From: an uncultured Candidatus Melainabacteria bacterium
Lineage (GTDB): Bacteria; Cyanobacteriota; Vampirovibrionia; Gastranaerophilales; Gastranaerophilaceae
Assembly: GCA_934757245.1 (NCBI GenBank)
Contig: CAKVLH010000011.1
Span: forward strand, 1-63,707
Length of the DNA stretch: 63,707 nucleotides
Direction of reading: 5' to 3'
Part shown: positions 9,240-18,320 of the stretch, piece by piece
Layout of the letters: each line of letters begins with the position of its first letter
How positions within the stretch are numbered: the stretch's first letter is position 1
The notes under the pieces: generated by a model
The model's database searches: none
What the model saw: the letters and a program-made list of their open reading frames with translations, nothing else
Told to the model about the DNA's origin: nothing
Made by a program: the position numbers and the translations under genes

Positions 9240-9834
9240 ATTTGAAATAACAGCCGATTTTACAGAATATAAAATTGCATTTTTAGAAGAAAATGCGAAA
9301 TTGAATTTGATTTCCAAAAACGATGAAAAAGTTTTGTTTGAAAAACATATTTTTGATTCGTTGGCTGTAAAATTGTTTTTCAATAAATACAAAATCGAAA
9401 GCGCTGATTTGCTGGATATAGGTTGCGGAGGGGGATTTCCAAGTGTACCTATTGCAATAGAATTTCCTAATATCAATGTAGTTGGGATTGATAGCATTAG
9501 AAAAAAGATTAATTCAATAAATACGATTAAAGAAAAATTAGGATTGAAAAATCTTTCTACAATCTGTGATAGAGTTGAAAACATTAAAAATAAAAAGTTT
9601 GATGTGATTACAAGCAGAGCTGTTGCAGATTTGGCTAAAATTACAGATTATGCACTTCCATTATTGAAAAAGAATGGCTATTTTGTTGCTTATAAATCTA
9701 AAAAAGCACTCGAAGAATTAGACGATGCAAAAAGCATTCTAAAAAAATATAATGCAAAAGTTGTTGATATAATCAATTATACGTTACCGCTTGAAGATGT
9801 CTACGAAAGAAATTTAATCGTTATTTCCAGATAA
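9232..9834 (+). CDS. rsmG: 16S rRNA (guanine527-N7)-methyltransferase
   Basis: A 200-residue class I SAM-dependent methyltransferase matching RsmG/GidB. Motif I is LDIGCGGGFPSVPIA (about residues 62-76), followed by VGIDSIRKKI, the RVEN segment, and ITSRAVADL with PLLKKNGYFVAYKS. It methylates G527 of 16S rRNA in the 530 loop using SAM; loss in other bacteria gives low-level streptomycin resistance. The ATG overlaps the end of the ATPase-TPR gene by 8 bp. The length is near the usual 205-240 residues. Confidence 0.92.
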   Translation: MDKFEITADFTEYKIAFLEENAKLNLISKNDEKVLFEKHIFDSLAVKLFFNKYKIESADLLDIGCGGGFPSVPIAIEFPNINVVGIDSIRKKINSINTIKEKLGLKNLSTICDRVENIKNKKFDVITSRAVADLAKITDYALPLLKKNGYFVAYKSKKALEELDDAKSILKKYNAKVVDIINYTLPLEDVYERNLIVISR

Positions 9835-9872
9835 AATATCGCATATTTCTTTGTCAATTTTTGTTACAATTA

Positions 9873-9907
9873 GGCAATTTTTGCCAATTTGGTGTTTTAT
9901 ATATAAT
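9873..9907 (+). promoter_or_regulatory. Promoter region of the M16 peptidase gene
   Basis: GGCAATT (9873-9879) is followed 14 nt later by GTTTTATAT (9894-9902), a close variant of the 31-bp motif described at 25410. TATAAT at 9902-9907 then lies 6 nt before the ATG at 9914, giving leaderless geometry. Confidence 0.5.
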
Positions 9908-9913
9908 ATGGTT

Positions 9914-12676
9914 ATGAAAGTTGGCAATATTAATAATGTGTTTTTTAGGGGTAAAATTGACACTACCTCTAATAAATCTGAGCTTCAAAAGAAAGAGCAA
10001 ATTCGCGAACTTTCTGCTGTAACGCCGGATTTTAAAGTAAACACACCAATTTCTTATAAAAAGCTTGGAGAAACTCAACTTGCCAACGGTTTAACAATTC
10101 ATAGTTATAAACTCGCAAACGGATATAAAGTCAGCGTTATTCCAATGGAAGGAGCTCCTGCTGTTGTAAAAAATTATGTTAATGTAGGCGCAATGAATGA
10201 AACTGCGGATATTAAAGGCATTAGTCATTTTCTTGAACACATGGCATTCAATGGCACAAATGGCGAAAATGGACATGAAAAACTTAATGTCGGTGATTCA
10301 TTTAAAAAGATAGACGCTATGGGAGGTTGGGCAAATGCGAGTACAAATTATGCAATTACGGATTACGTAAATTCGACTCCGCAATTGGGCGAAAATGATT
10401 TAGAAAAACAAATTAAAGTTATAGCAGGTATGGCAGAAGACTTGGAACTCTCTGATAAGATGATTGCTAAAGAAAAGAATCCTGTGTGTTCAGAAATTAA
10501 TATGATTCTTGATGACCCTCAAACAATTGCACTCGACCAAACTGTCAGAAGTTTATATAATATCAAAAACCCAACTGATGAGATGGTTGGCGGAAGTGTA
10601 CAAAGTATTAAAAATTTAACCCGCGACGATGTTGTTAATTATTACAATAAATATTACACACCGGATAATATGAATTTGGTTGTTACGGGTGATGTAAATC
10701 CTGATGAAGTAATAAAAATTGCATCAAAAACTTTCAATTCAAAAAAAATTTCTAAAGGAAGAAAATTCGAGGAGAATTTGACTCCAATAAATAAAACTGT
10801 TAGGAAAGATTTTGTGAGCGATAAAGCAACTTCTACAGAAATTATTTTAGGTTTTGCAGGCCCTAAAAATAATGACGTAAAAGAACGAGTTGCTTATGAT
10901 GTTGCGCAAACTTATTTAGAATCTTATTCATCAGGTTTGAAACAAAATTTGAAAAAGTTTAACACAGGTGCTTATATTGATAGTGAAAAAATCGGTACAA
11001 ATCCAAATTGTGCGCGTATGACTTATGTTGCAGTAAATTCTGATGAAGCAAAAAGTGAACAAGTCTTAAAGGCTTTGTTTGAGTCAATTTCTAACGCCAA
11101 GAATATTGATGATAAAAATTTAGCGATTTTGAAACAAAAAATTCTAAAAAATAGAAATAAAGCTTTTGAATATTCTTCTGTTGTTAATGACAATTTAGGC
11201 AGAGCAGTTTTGGATAATAATATGGAGTATTTGACAGATTATGAGAATATTTTAGAAAATTTGAACACAGAAGATATAAATAAGGCTTTAAAGAAATATT
11301 TTGATTTGAATAAAACAGCTGTAACAGTAGTACATCCTCAAAAAAATAATGAAGTGTCATTTAAGGGAAAAGCGCGAACTCCTATTAAACAAGAAAATGT
11401 TGAAGAAATAAAGCTACCAAACAATTTTGATGTCGGTTTTTACAAGACCAAAAGCAACAACTTCAATTATATAGTTTCACTTGTTACGGATAAGCCTTAC
11501 AACAAAAAAGCCGGAGTTCTTGAGGTTTTGAACGAAATTTATGCAATGGGTACGGCAAAAACGAGCGAAGAAGATTGGAATAATATTAAAGAAGGAAATT
11601 CTTTATCTGTAAATGCAACTGTTGCAATGTCCGGCATATCCGTAATTGCAGATGGTTCGCAAAAAGACAGAAAATTGACTTTGGAAAAAGCTGAAGAAAT
11701 TTTGTATAACCCAAATATTACACAAGAAAATTTGGATAAGGCAAAAGATATTATAAAAGACCTTTGTGCACGCTCTCAAGATACCGCAAATACTTTGTAT
11801 TGCAATGACGAAGCTAAAAGCAATCCGTATAGCTTTACAAAAGATGAAGTTTTAAATGCGCTTGATACAATAACGCTAGATGACGTAAAAGACTGCCACA
11901 ACTATATTTTAAATAATTCTCGAGGCGTGATTGTTGCAAATCTTCCTGCAAATTCTGAAAACGAATGCAAACAAGATATTTTGAATGCAGGCTTGGGGTT
12001 AGCTTCTGTTAAACCGAATAAACAAGTTGTTCCGGATACTTATAACGAGAATAAAACGCCAAAAGTTTTGACTAAAGCAAATAATAATTCTCAAGCTGAT
12101 ATTATGCAAGTTTACAAATTCAAAAGCGACAATTCAATCAGAGAAACTGTATTAGGAAAATTAACAAATTCAATTCTTTCAAGCTCAAGTATCGGTTTAT
12201 TTGATGTGTTGAGAGAAAAAGAACATTTGGCTTACTCTGTTCATTCTGATATCAGCAAGGTTGATAATCAAGGCGAAATCGCTTGCAGTATTCTTACAAC
12301 TACTGATAATAAAGATATTGGTGAATTTTCTTATGACAATGTGCAAAAATCAATCGAAGGTTTTACGCGCCAGATAAATGAATTGAAGAGTGGCAAATTT
12401 ACGGATGAAGATTTGGCGAACGCAAAATTGGCATTAAAAGCACAATTATTAAATAACGAAGGAACTTATGACAAATTGGCGTTTCTTGATGTAGGCTTGG
12501 AATCAAAATATGGAATTACATACCATAATCAAATTTTTGATGAAATTGATAAGATTACAAAAGATGATATTTTGAAATTTGCGGATTATGCATTCAAAAA
12601 TCCTCCAACCTATTCAATTGTAGCTTCTCAAGATACATTAGATAATAATAAAGAATTTTTAGAAAGTTTGAAGTAA
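9914..12676 (+). CDS. M16 family zinc metallopeptidase, two-domain
   Basis: A 920-residue inverzincin (pitrilysin/processing-peptidase family) with two M16 halves. The zinc motif HFLEH (HxxEH: His105, Glu108, His109) lies in GISHFLEHMAFNGT, with the distal Glu in NPVCSEINMI about 75 residues later; the C-terminal half (about 500-920) lacks HxxEH and is the inactive partner. The N-terminus has no signal peptide but carries NNVFFRGK, the F-x-G-K pattern of lineage proteins at 16498 and 46295. The frame opens upstream, but ATG 9914 is preferred because TATAAT ends 6 nt before it. Substrates are unknown; the family degrades peptides in periplasm or cytosol. Confidence 0.88.
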   Translation: MKVGNINNVFFRGKIDTTSNKSELQKKEQIRELSAVTPDFKVNTPISYKKLGETQLANGLTIHSYKLANGYKVSVIPMEGAPAVVKNYVNVGAMNETADIKGISHFLEHMAFNGTNGENGHEKLNVGDSFKKIDAMGGWANASTNYAITDYVNSTPQLGENDLEKQIKVIAGMAEDLELSDKMIAKEKNPVCSEINMILDDPQTIALDQTVRSLYNIKNPTDEMVGGSVQSIKNLTRDDVVNYYNKYYTPDNMNLVVTGDVNPDEVIKIASKTFNSKKISKGRKFEENLTPINKTVRKDFVSDKATSTEIILGFAGPKNNDVKERVAYDVAQTYLESYSSGLKQNLKKFNTGAYIDSEKIGTNPNCARMTYVAVNSDEAKSEQVLKALFESISNAKNIDDKNLAILKQKILKNRNKAFEYSSVVNDNLGRAVLDNNMEYLTDYENILENLNTEDINKALKKYFDLNKTAVTVVHPQKNNEVSFKGKARTPIKQENVEEIKLPNNFDVGFYKTKSNNFNYIVSLVTDKPYNKKAGVLEVLNEIYAMGTAKTSEEDWNNIKEGNSLSVNATVAMSGISVIADGSQKDRKLTLEKAEEILYNPNITQENLDKAKDIIKDLCARSQDTANTLYCNDEAKSNPYSFTKDEVLNALDTITLDDVKDCHNYILNNSRGVIVANLPANSENECKQDILNAGLGLASVKPNKQVVPDTYNENKTPKVLTKANNNSQADIMQVYKFKSDNSIRETVLGKLTNSILSSSSIGLFDVLREKEHLAYSVHSDISKVDNQGEIACSILTTTDNKDIGEFSYDNVQKSIEGFTRQINELKSGKFTDEDLANAKLALKAQLLNNEGTYDKLAFLDVGLESKYGITYHNQIFDEIDKITKDDILKFADYAFKNPPTYSIVASQDTLDNNKEFLESLK

Positions 12677-12689
12677 AGGCATGAAGGTG

Positions 12690-12805
12690 TTATTAGTTTG
12701 AACGTCTTTAGCGTCATCTCCTCACTTGGACGCATTTCACATCATCCCCCGGGCGTATCCACATTATCCCCTCTCCTATGGAGAGGGTTAGGGAGAGGGT
12801 ATTAT
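12690..12805. repeat. CCCTCTCC-type intergenic repeat
   Basis: This stretch contains CCCTCTCC-TAT-GGAGAGGG, a short hairpin, next to the motif GGTTAGGGAGAGGG. A left part (12698-12750) resembles 3810-3860. Together with 29537 and 52800 it belongs to a dispersed intergenic family. Confidence 0.65.
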
Positions 12806-12901
12806 AAATAATTCACTAAATATCTGTGTGTGACATTAAAAAGTGGGTAGATAAACATGACTATTTCATGTAAATTTATGTTACGATTTTGATTCATGAT
12901 A

Positions 12902-12930
12902 TTGCAAGTATTATTGCTACATTATAGAAT
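12902..12930 (+). promoter_or_regulatory. Probable flagellin promoter
   Basis: TTGCAA (12902-12907) and TAGAAT (12925-12930) are 17 bp apart, a housekeeping-type promoter. The leader to the flagellin ATG at 13011 would be about 75 nt. I did not find a convincing FliA-type TAAAGTTT-N11-GCCGATAA site. Confidence 0.5.
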
Positions 12931-13010
12931 GAGTATATAAAGATTAGGGATTATATAGAGAACACGTTTAAACAATTTGATTATGTTTAGATTGTGCGAA
13001 AGGTTAGGGA

Positions 13011-13859
13011 ATGACACTTACTATCAATACGAACTTGTCTTCGCTTATTGTGCAGAAGAATTTAAGTTCGGCAACAACAAGTTTAAACAATGCAATTGAA
13101 AGAATGTCTACGGGTTATAAAATTAACCATGCGAAAGACAATGCTGCAGGATATTCAATTGCTACAAATTGGAAAACAAAACTAAGTTCTCTTGATATTG
13201 CTTCTGAAAACGCGTCTATGGGCGCGGATTTGTTGAAAACAGCAGAAGAAAATTATTCTCTTATTACTTCGCACTTACAACGTGTAAGAGATTTGACAGA
13301 GCAAGCTTCAAACGGAACTTACGGTTCTGATTCATTAAAAGCGATTGCTTCAGAAATGACGGCAAGATTAAATGAAATTGATAGAATCGCAAAAAATGCT
13401 GAATTTAACGGTATTAAGCTTATGGATGGTGCAGGCGCTGCTGTAAATCTACAAGTTGGTTTGAATGCTGATGCCGGAACAAGCCGAATTACTCTGGCAG
13501 CGGAGTTATTCGGAGCTGCTGATTCAAAGACATTGTTAGGGGCAGAAATTGATGCATTTGTTAAAGAAGCAGCTGATAGTACAAAAGCTGCAGGTAAATT
13601 GGCAAAAATTGATGAAGCTATAACGAAAATTTCTGATAAAGTTACTTCAATTGGTTCAGCGCAAAACAGAGTAGAGTCTGCAATTTCATCGATTTCTGTG
13701 CAGTCTGAGAATTTAACATCATCATTATCGACCTTGAAAGATGCTGATGTGGCAGAAGAATCTTCAAACTATATTAAGGCGCAAATTTTGCAACAGGCTT
13801 CAGCGACGTTGCTTGCAACTGCAAACCAAACTCCTAGTATAGCTTTGAATTTAATATAA
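13011..13859 (+). CDS. fliC: Flagellin
   Basis: A 282-residue flagellin of minimal D0-D1 type. The N-terminus has the conserved INTNLSSLIVQKNL, then ERMSTGYKINHAKDNAAGYSIA and a long coiled-coil segment with LQRVRDLTEQASNGT. The C-terminus has SNYIKAQILQQASATLL and ends TPSIALNLI, the D0 helix that packs with the N-terminus. The variable D2/D3 region is almost absent (about residues 150-200), compared with around 500 residues in enteric flagellins. It has a weak ribosome-binding site and its own terminator, so it is monocistronic. No other flagellar gene lies in the window. It implies a motile organism. Confidence 0.93.
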   Translation: MTLTINTNLSSLIVQKNLSSATTSLNNAIERMSTGYKINHAKDNAAGYSIATNWKTKLSSLDIASENASMGADLLKTAEENYSLITSHLQRVRDLTEQASNGTYGSDSLKAIASEMTARLNEIDRIAKNAEFNGIKLMDGAGAAVNLQVGLNADAGTSRITLAAELFGAADSKTLLGAEIDAFVKEAADSTKAAGKLAKIDEAITKISDKVTSIGSAQNRVESAISSISVQSENLTSSLSTLKDADVAEESSNYIKAQILQQASATLLATANQTPSIALNLI

Positions 13860-13902
13860 TTATTAATTAATTTGTTGTTGATTGGGATATGTACTTATAT
13901 AT

Positions 13903-13930
13903 GAGCTTGATTTATCAAGCTCTTTTTATT
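13903..13930 (+). terminator. Flagellin terminator
   Basis: GAGCTTGA and TCAAGCTC pair around a TTTA loop (13903-13922), followed by TTTTTATTTTG. Confidence 0.88.
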
Positions 13931-13998
13931 TTGTTATAACTCTTTTTTTTCAGAAGGAATTGAAAAAAGTCAATAAATAATACGAATTTTTATCGTGC

Positions 13999-14011
13999 TA
14001 TAATTATATCT
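13999..14011 (+). promoter_or_regulatory. -10 box with leaderless geometry (tatD)
   Basis: TATAAT at 13999-14004 is followed by 7 nt and the ATG of tatD at 14012; there is no ribosome-binding site. Confidence 0.55.
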
Positions 14012-14764
14012 ATGAAAGACTATTTAATAGATACACACGCACATATAGACATGTTGCCTTTAGAAGAAACGCTGAATTTGATGCAAGATTATGGAGTTAA
14101 AAAAGCAATAATTCCATCAGTAGAAGTCGGTACCATGGATAAAGTTTTATCAATTGCAAACGAAAACGAAAATATTTTTGCAATGCTCGGCATTTTTCCG
14201 TCTGAAGCTAAAACTTACACTGATGAAATTGAAGAAAAAATTAAAGCGAATGTCGATAAAATTGTTGCAATAGGCGAAATCGGCTTAGACTACTATTGGG
14301 ATAAATCTTTTGTTGAGCTTCAAAAAGAAGTTTTTGCAAAGCAAATCAGACTTGCAAACGAACTTAATCTGCCTATAGCGGTGCATGATAGAGAAGCACA
14401 TAAAGATACTTTTGATATAATTAAAACTGAAAATAAAAACTCTGATGTACTTTTTCATTGTTTTTCAGGTTCTGTAGAATTTATGAAAGAATGCGTAAAA
14501 CAAGGTTGGTATATTGCATTAGGCGGAGTCGTAACTTTTAAAAATGCTGTAAAGATGAAAGAAGTTGCAAAAGAAGTTCCATTGGACAAATTGGTTCTTG
14601 AAACGGATTCTCCATATCTTACACCGGTTCCATTCAGGGGAAAAACTAATTATCCTGCTTATGTAAAATATGTAGCAGAAGAAATTGCTAATTTAAGAGC
14701 AATGCCTGTAGAGGAATTAATCGGAATTACAACAGAAAATGCAGAAAGGTTATTCAAGATTTGA
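14012..14764 (+). CDS. tatD: TatD family deoxyribonuclease
   Basis: A 250-residue metal-dependent hydrolase of the amidohydrolase superfamily. Metal ligands are visible as DTHAHID (His9, His11), GEIGLDYYW (Glu), AVHDREAH (His), FHCFSG (His) and ETDSPYLTPVP (Asp). TatD enzymes are 3'-5' DNA exonucleases acting in repair and DNA turnover. The start is ATG 14012, 7 nt downstream of TATAAT. Its TGA stop overlaps the TTG start of tlyA by 4 nt, so the two are translationally coupled. Confidence 0.92.
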   Translation: MKDYLIDTHAHIDMLPLEETLNLMQDYGVKKAIIPSVEVGTMDKVLSIANENENIFAMLGIFPSEAKTYTDEIEEKIKANVDKIVAIGEIGLDYYWDKSFVELQKEVFAKQIRLANELNLPIAVHDREAHKDTFDIIKTENKNSDVLFHCFSGSVEFMKECVKQGWYIALGGVVTFKNAVKMKEVAKEVPLDKLVLETDSPYLTPVPFRGKTNYPAYVKYVAEEIANLRAMPVEELIGITTENAERLFKI

Positions 14765-15567
14765 AAAAAGAACGTTTAGATAAAATACTTACTGACTTAG
14801 GATTTTTTGATACGAAAAGCAAAGCCGCTGCTTCGATTTTAGCAGGTAATGTTATGATTGGCACAGAAGTTATTACAAAGGCCGGTTATCAAATTGATCC
14901 ATCTAAAGAGTACGAGTTCAAAGTAAAATCAATGCCTTATGTTTCTCGTGGCGGATTTAAACTTAAAAAAGCACTTGAAACATTTGATGTTGTTGTAAAA
15001 GATCGAATCTGTTTTGATGCAGGTGCTTCTACCGGTGGTTTTACAGATTGCTTGCTACAAAATGGTGCGAAGTTTGTATACGCAGTTGATGTTGGATATG
15101 GCCAATTAGATTGGAAAATTAGAAGTTCTAACAAAGTTAAACCAATTGAAAAAACAAATTTAAAAATATGTACAAAAGATGATATTTATGCAGAAAATGA
15201 ACCAATGGCAGATTTGCTTGTATCAGACTTGTCTTTTATATCATTAACGAAAGTTTTACCGAATCTGAAAACATTGCTTAATCCAAACTGGCATGAGATG
15301 ATTTGCTTGATTAAGCCACAGTTTGAAGCCGGAAAGGAGCTTGTTGAAAAAGGTGGTGTCGTAAAAGATAAGAAGACGCATGAACTTGTTATCAATAATG
15401 TCTTAGCCTGCATTAAGGATTTAGACTATATAATTAAAGGTTTAACCTATTCTTCAATAAAAGGTCCTGCCGGCAATATTGAATATCTTGTTTGGATTGC
15501 AACAGAAGGCGAAGAAGTTGATATTGATGTTGCAGACATCGTTATATCAGCACATGATAATTTATAA
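14761..15567 (+). CDS. tlyA: rRNA cytidine-2'-O-methyltransferase TlyA
   Basis: A 268-residue protein with an N-terminal S4 RNA-binding domain (RLDKILTDLGFF to about residue 60) and an FtsJ-like SAM methyltransferase domain. Signature segments are YVSRGGFKLKKAL, FDAGASTGGFTDCLLQNGA (motif I), YAVDVGYGQLDWK and KPQFEAGKE. TlyA 2'-O-methylates 16S C1409 and 23S C1920 in other bacteria, which affects capreomycin sensitivity. The start is a TTG that shares bases with the tatD stop codon (TTGA). It converges with the YhaM-like gene across a 13-bp hairpin. Confidence 0.92.
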   Translation: MKKERLDKILTDLGFFDTKSKAAASILAGNVMIGTEVITKAGYQIDPSKEYEFKVKSMPYVSRGGFKLKKALETFDVVVKDRICFDAGASTGGFTDCLLQNGAKFVYAVDVGYGQLDWKIRSSNKVKPIEKTNLKICTKDDIYAENEPMADLLVSDLSFISLTKVLPNLKTLLNPNWHEMICLIKPQFEAGKELVEKGGVVKDKKTHELVINNVLACIKDLDYIIKGLTYSSIKGPAGNIEYLVWIATEGEEVDIDVADIVISAHDNL

Positions 15568-15583
15568 TTTTTATAAATTATCA
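15555..15583. terminator. Bidirectional AT-rich hairpin between tlyA and yhaM-like gene
   Basis: A perfect 13-bp stem (15555-15567 and 15571-15583) with a TTT loop fills the 16-bp gap between the two convergent stops and the end of tlyA. The stem is AT-rich, so termination strength is uncertain. Confidence 0.55.
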
Positions 15584-16414
15584 TCAACCAAGCATTGCTA
15601 CATTAATTTGTCCGAACTTTGCAGACAAATCATCAATGTGGTGAATTAAGTATACAAACGAGTCTAAATCTTTTTCATTCAAATCAACAATTGCACCCCA
15701 TTCTGCCCTTGCGTGGTGAGCAGCAATCATTTTAGCAACACGCTTAAATCCTGCATTCATACAAATAGAAAATCCGTATTGAGAGTGAGTAATCCATTCT
15801 TTTCTAAAGTTTTCATCATAATCAATTAAACCGGATTCGGTATTAATTGTATATTCAAAAATTTTCCCTATGTCGTGAAGTAAACAAGCTGCATATACTT
15901 CATCGGCGTTTAATTTTTGGAAGAATGCTTGCATATTAATTTCAGCATATTTTAAACATTCCAGGGTATGAATCATAAGACCACCAATATAATTGTGGTG
16001 CATCATTTTTGCTGCAGGAGCAACTAAAATTCTATCTTTATTGTCTGTATAAATATTAACAACAAAGTTTCTTAAATTTTCATCTTTGATTCTGTTGGCA
16101 TAATTTAACAATTCTTGATAAGTAGCTTCTTGCTCTTTTGTATCAAGTCCTGTTTTTGCTTCTTTGATAAGTTCAAGTGCATTAACGAGACAATTGTTAT
16201 ATTTTTCATTAAAAGAGCCGGATACTATTCTAAGCTGGTTGCCACATCTAAAAAGTTTTGAATCCATACGATTTAAAGCTTCTTCCCAAAGAATGCAGTT
16301 AAGTGTCTCATTATTTTGGGGGTCTTTTAATTGTAACTTACCCATTTTTGTACCTGATTTTGTATCGCCTATGGCAAAAGTAACAACTTCGTAAATAATA
16401 TCTGTGCTAAACAT
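15584..16414 (-). CDS. YhaM-like 3'-5' exoribonuclease (OB fold plus HD domain)
   Basis: A 276-residue protein. An N-terminal OB-fold-like part (about residues 10-80, with SGTKMGKLQLKDPQ) precedes an HD phosphohydrolase domain. The HD motifs are MIHTLE (about residue 150), LLHDIGKIFEY (about 177) and AAHHARAEWG (about 235). This order is that of the YhaM/CBF1 family of 3'-5' exonucleases. The domain is slightly shorter than B. subtilis YhaM (about 314 residues). AGGAGAAATTTA precedes the ATG, and TATAAT lies about 20 nt further upstream. Assignment to RNA degradation is by family only. Confidence 0.82.
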   Translation of the reverse strand: MFSTDIIYEVVTFAIGDTKSGTKMGKLQLKDPQNNETLNCILWEEALNRMDSKLFRCGNQLRIVSGSFNEKYNNCLVNALELIKEAKTGLDTKEQEATYQELLNYANRIKDENLRNFVVNIYTDNKDRILVAPAAKMMHHNYIGGLMIHTLECLKYAEINMQAFFQKLNADEVYAACLLHDIGKIFEYTINTESGLIDYDENFRKEWITHSQYGFSICMNAGFKRVAKMIAAHHARAEWGAIVDLNEKDLDSFVYLIHHIDDLSAKFGQINVAMLG

Positions 16415-16458
16415 TAAATTTCTCCTAGTTTTTGTAAAATTATACCATAGATATGATA

Positions 16459-16495
16459 AAAAAGATGAATCGGATAGTTACCGATTCATCTTTTT
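16459..16495. terminator. Strong hairpin terminator
   Basis: A 15-bp stem (16459-16473 with 16481-16495) with a 7-nt loop sits directly after the stop of the minus-strand gene at 16498. T-runs flank both sides. Confidence 0.88.
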
Positions 16496-16497
16496 AA

Positions 16498-16824
16498 TTA
16501 TTCATTTTTGCTTTCCGAATCCTTTTTATCATCACCAAAAACACTACCGGCTCCCGCTCCGATTGCAGCACCACCAACTGCATATGCACCTACTATAAAA
16601 GGAATTGCCAACCCTCCGGATATAAATGTAATTGCAGCAGCTCCTAGAATTCCTCCTATTGCAGCACCTGCAGCACTTGCTCCTGCTTTGCTTTTGAACG
16701 ATACAGAATCGCCTTTTTGCGGTTCTGTATTTACAGGACTCTCTCTATGCGACAACAATCTTCTTTTTGTGCCACAATTAGTACCACACTTAAGACCATA
16801 ATTTTGGATTGAACTTACTCTCAT
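16498..16824 (-). CDS. Glycine-zipper small membrane protein
   Basis: A 108-residue protein with a short polar N-terminus (MRVSSIQNYG, two CGT repeats), then VSFKSKAG and about 50 residues of Gly/Ala-rich hydrophobic sequence with repeated GxxxG and AxxxG spacings (about residues 47-95). The tail is acidic and lysine-rich. Such glycine zippers insert in or oligomerise on membranes. The minus strand is preferred over the overlapping plus frame because it has a GAGGATTTTGTT ribosome-binding region, a TTGACT-N17-TATATT promoter upstream, a terminator at its stop, and the F-K-x-K sequence shared with other proteins here. No named family is recognised. Confidence 0.75.
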   Translation of the reverse strand: MRVSSIQNYGLKCGTNCGTKRRLLSHRESPVNTEPQKGDSVSFKSKAGASAAGAAIGGILGAAAITFISGGLAIPFIVGAYAVGGAAIGAGAGSVFGDDKKDSESKNE

Positions 16825-16934
16825 AACAAAATCCTCACACTAAAACACACGATTAGAATATACAATAAAATACGCAAATAGTCAATGAGTTAGACGAGAT
16901 TTGTTACAAAGAGTAACACGAAAAAATTATAAAT

Positions 16935-17807
16935 TTACTTAGTAAAAATTTTTAATCCTTCAAGTTTTGCCAATCTACCAATTGGAATTGTGATTTTATC
17001 TTTATTGTGCGTAATTTTAAATCCGTCAATGACAGGGATGTTAAGTTTGCTAACTAACTCATGCCAGTATTCTTCAAGCCATTCTTCATTACCACAATCA
17101 AGAAAATCCCCCAATATAATAGCTTTACAATGTGCTTTGAATTCTTTTATATTAATCAATTGTTGAAACATTTTATCAATTTTGTAAACAGGTTCATTCA
17201 AATCTTCTGTAAAAAATATGAAATCTTGATTAGGAATAAAGTCCAAACCGCATAAAGATACTACTGTTGCCAAATTGCCACCCCAGAGGATTCCTTCTGC
17301 GTCGCCACTTTTGTAGATTTTGTTGCCGGAATAAGAAATCTCGGAATTTTTAATAGCTTTGCAAAAACAAGAGTATGTCGTTTCATTTTCCGAAAGAATA
17401 TGATTCAAATCGGATGCCTCCAATGCAAAATCACTGGTCGCCATTGGCCCATGATAAGTAATCATGCCGGTTTTCTTGTAAATCATCAATAATAATGCTG
17501 TAACATCAGAAAAACCGCAGAAAATTTTAGGATTGCGTTTTATAACATCATAATCAATGTTTTCAACTAATCTAATTGCGCCATACCCGCCTCTTGCGCA
17601 CATAATTATATCAATAGATTTGTCTTCAAAAAAGTTTTTAAGCTCGCTTAATTTGTCCTCATCCGAACCTGCTAAATAGCGACTTTTATCAAAAATATTT
17701 TTTGAAAGCTTAACGTTAAAACCTTTGCTTTCTAAAAATGCTTTTGCTTGTAATACTTTTTCTTTTTCACAAGCTCCTGAAAGAGCGATTATTCCAATTG
17801 TTTTCAT
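16935..17807 (-). CDS. ldcA: LD-carboxypeptidase (peptidase family S66)
   Basis: A 290-residue S66 serine peptidase. The nucleophile region FCGFSDVTALL (Ser about 113) lies after MCARGGYGAIRLVENIDY, the conserved oxyanion block; WGGNLATVV, FFTEDLNEP and KITHNKDKITIPIG continue the family pattern to the C-terminus. LdcA removes the terminal D-Ala from murein tetrapeptides in the cytoplasm during cell-wall recycling; MccF-type immunity proteins are related but usually longer. Together with murQ, the S13 peptidase and the lysozyme gene it indicates active peptidoglycan turnover. Confidence 0.88.
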   Translation of the reverse strand: MKTIGIIALSGACEKEKVLQAKAFLESKGFNVKLSKNIFDKSRYLAGSDEDKLSELKNFFEDKSIDIIMCARGGYGAIRLVENIDYDVIKRNPKIFCGFSDVTALLLMIYKKTGMITYHGPMATSDFALEASDLNHILSENETTYSCFCKAIKNSEISYSGNKIYKSGDAEGILWGGNLATVVSLCGLDFIPNQDFIFFTEDLNEPVYKIDKMFQQLINIKEFKAHCKAIILGDFLDCGNEEWLEEYWHELVSKLNIPVIDGFKITHNKDKITIPIGRLAKLEGLKIFTK

Positions 17808-17859
17808 GATAATTCCATTTATTGTTAATGGATTGCTTTGTCGCCAATTTTAGTAGATG

Positions 17860-17940
17860 CTCCGCGCAATGACCGGGTATAAAATATTCAAACGTACTGT
17901 CATTGCGAGAGAACCTTTGGTTCTCGTGGCAATCCATAGT
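17860..17940. repeat. GTCATTGCGAG/GCAATCC intergenic repeat
   Basis: GTCATTGCGAG and CTCGTGGCAATCC flank a hairpin built on GAGAACC-TTT-GGTTCTC. An incomplete partner GGATTGCTTTGTCGCC lies at about 17831. This is an intergenic palindromic repeat with no coding sign. Confidence 0.6.
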
Positions 17941-18005
17941 ATAGTTTTATTAACCAGTTCTATTATATTGTTTTTGTAAAAAATTGTAAAGATTTTTATA
18001 TATAA

Positions 18006-18036
18006 AGCAATTTTTAAGATTTTGAAACGTTATTAT
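18006..18036 (+). promoter_or_regulatory. Weak copy of the GGCAATT-N15 motif
   Basis: AGCAATT is followed 15 nt later by CGTTATTAT. The first 12 nt (AGCAATTTTTAA) equal those of the copy at 40143, but the second half matches only 5 of 9 positions. It lies 30 nt upstream of the small gene at 18066. Confidence 0.35.
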
Positions 18037-18065
18037 ATATGTACAAGTTGAAAAAGGATATGACT

Positions 18066-18320
18066 ATGGGCGCAATAGATGCATTGCAAAATTTCAAAGT
18101 TCCTTCATTTTTAGGAATTACATCTGCTCCAAGAGTAGATGGAGGAACTAAGACTGCTCCTGTTGATACCGGTTTTGCACAACCTGTCAATTATGCAAAT
18201 AGTAATTTATTCGCAGGAAATCTTGAGGGGGTAAATACAAATATTGGTATTGGCGACTATCAAGACGGTCCTACACAAGCAGGTTATAAATTAGCCGGTA
18301 AAACGATTGCTTTTGCTTAA
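18066..18320 (+). CDS. Small hypothetical protein
   Basis: An 84-residue protein beginning MGAIDALQNFKVPSFLG, rich in Gly, Asn and Ala, with no transmembrane segment and no recognised domain. The frame extends upstream to 18039, but AAAGGA lies 8 nt before the ATG at 18066 and only 2 nt before the one at 18060, so 18066 is chosen. It stands alone between repeat-bearing gaps. A weak copy of the 31-bp promoter-like motif lies upstream. Function is unknown. Confidence 0.65.
   Translation: MGAIDALQNFKVPSFLGITSAPRVDGGTKTAPVDTGFAQPVNYANSNLFAGNLEGVNTNIGIGDYQDGPTQAGYKLAGKTIAFA

Noticed and set aside
16508..16801. Plus-strand 97-residue frame opposite the glycine-zipper gene
   Set aside because: Its Pro/Ala-rich product is a shadow of the minus-strand gene, which has promoter, ribosome-binding region and terminator.
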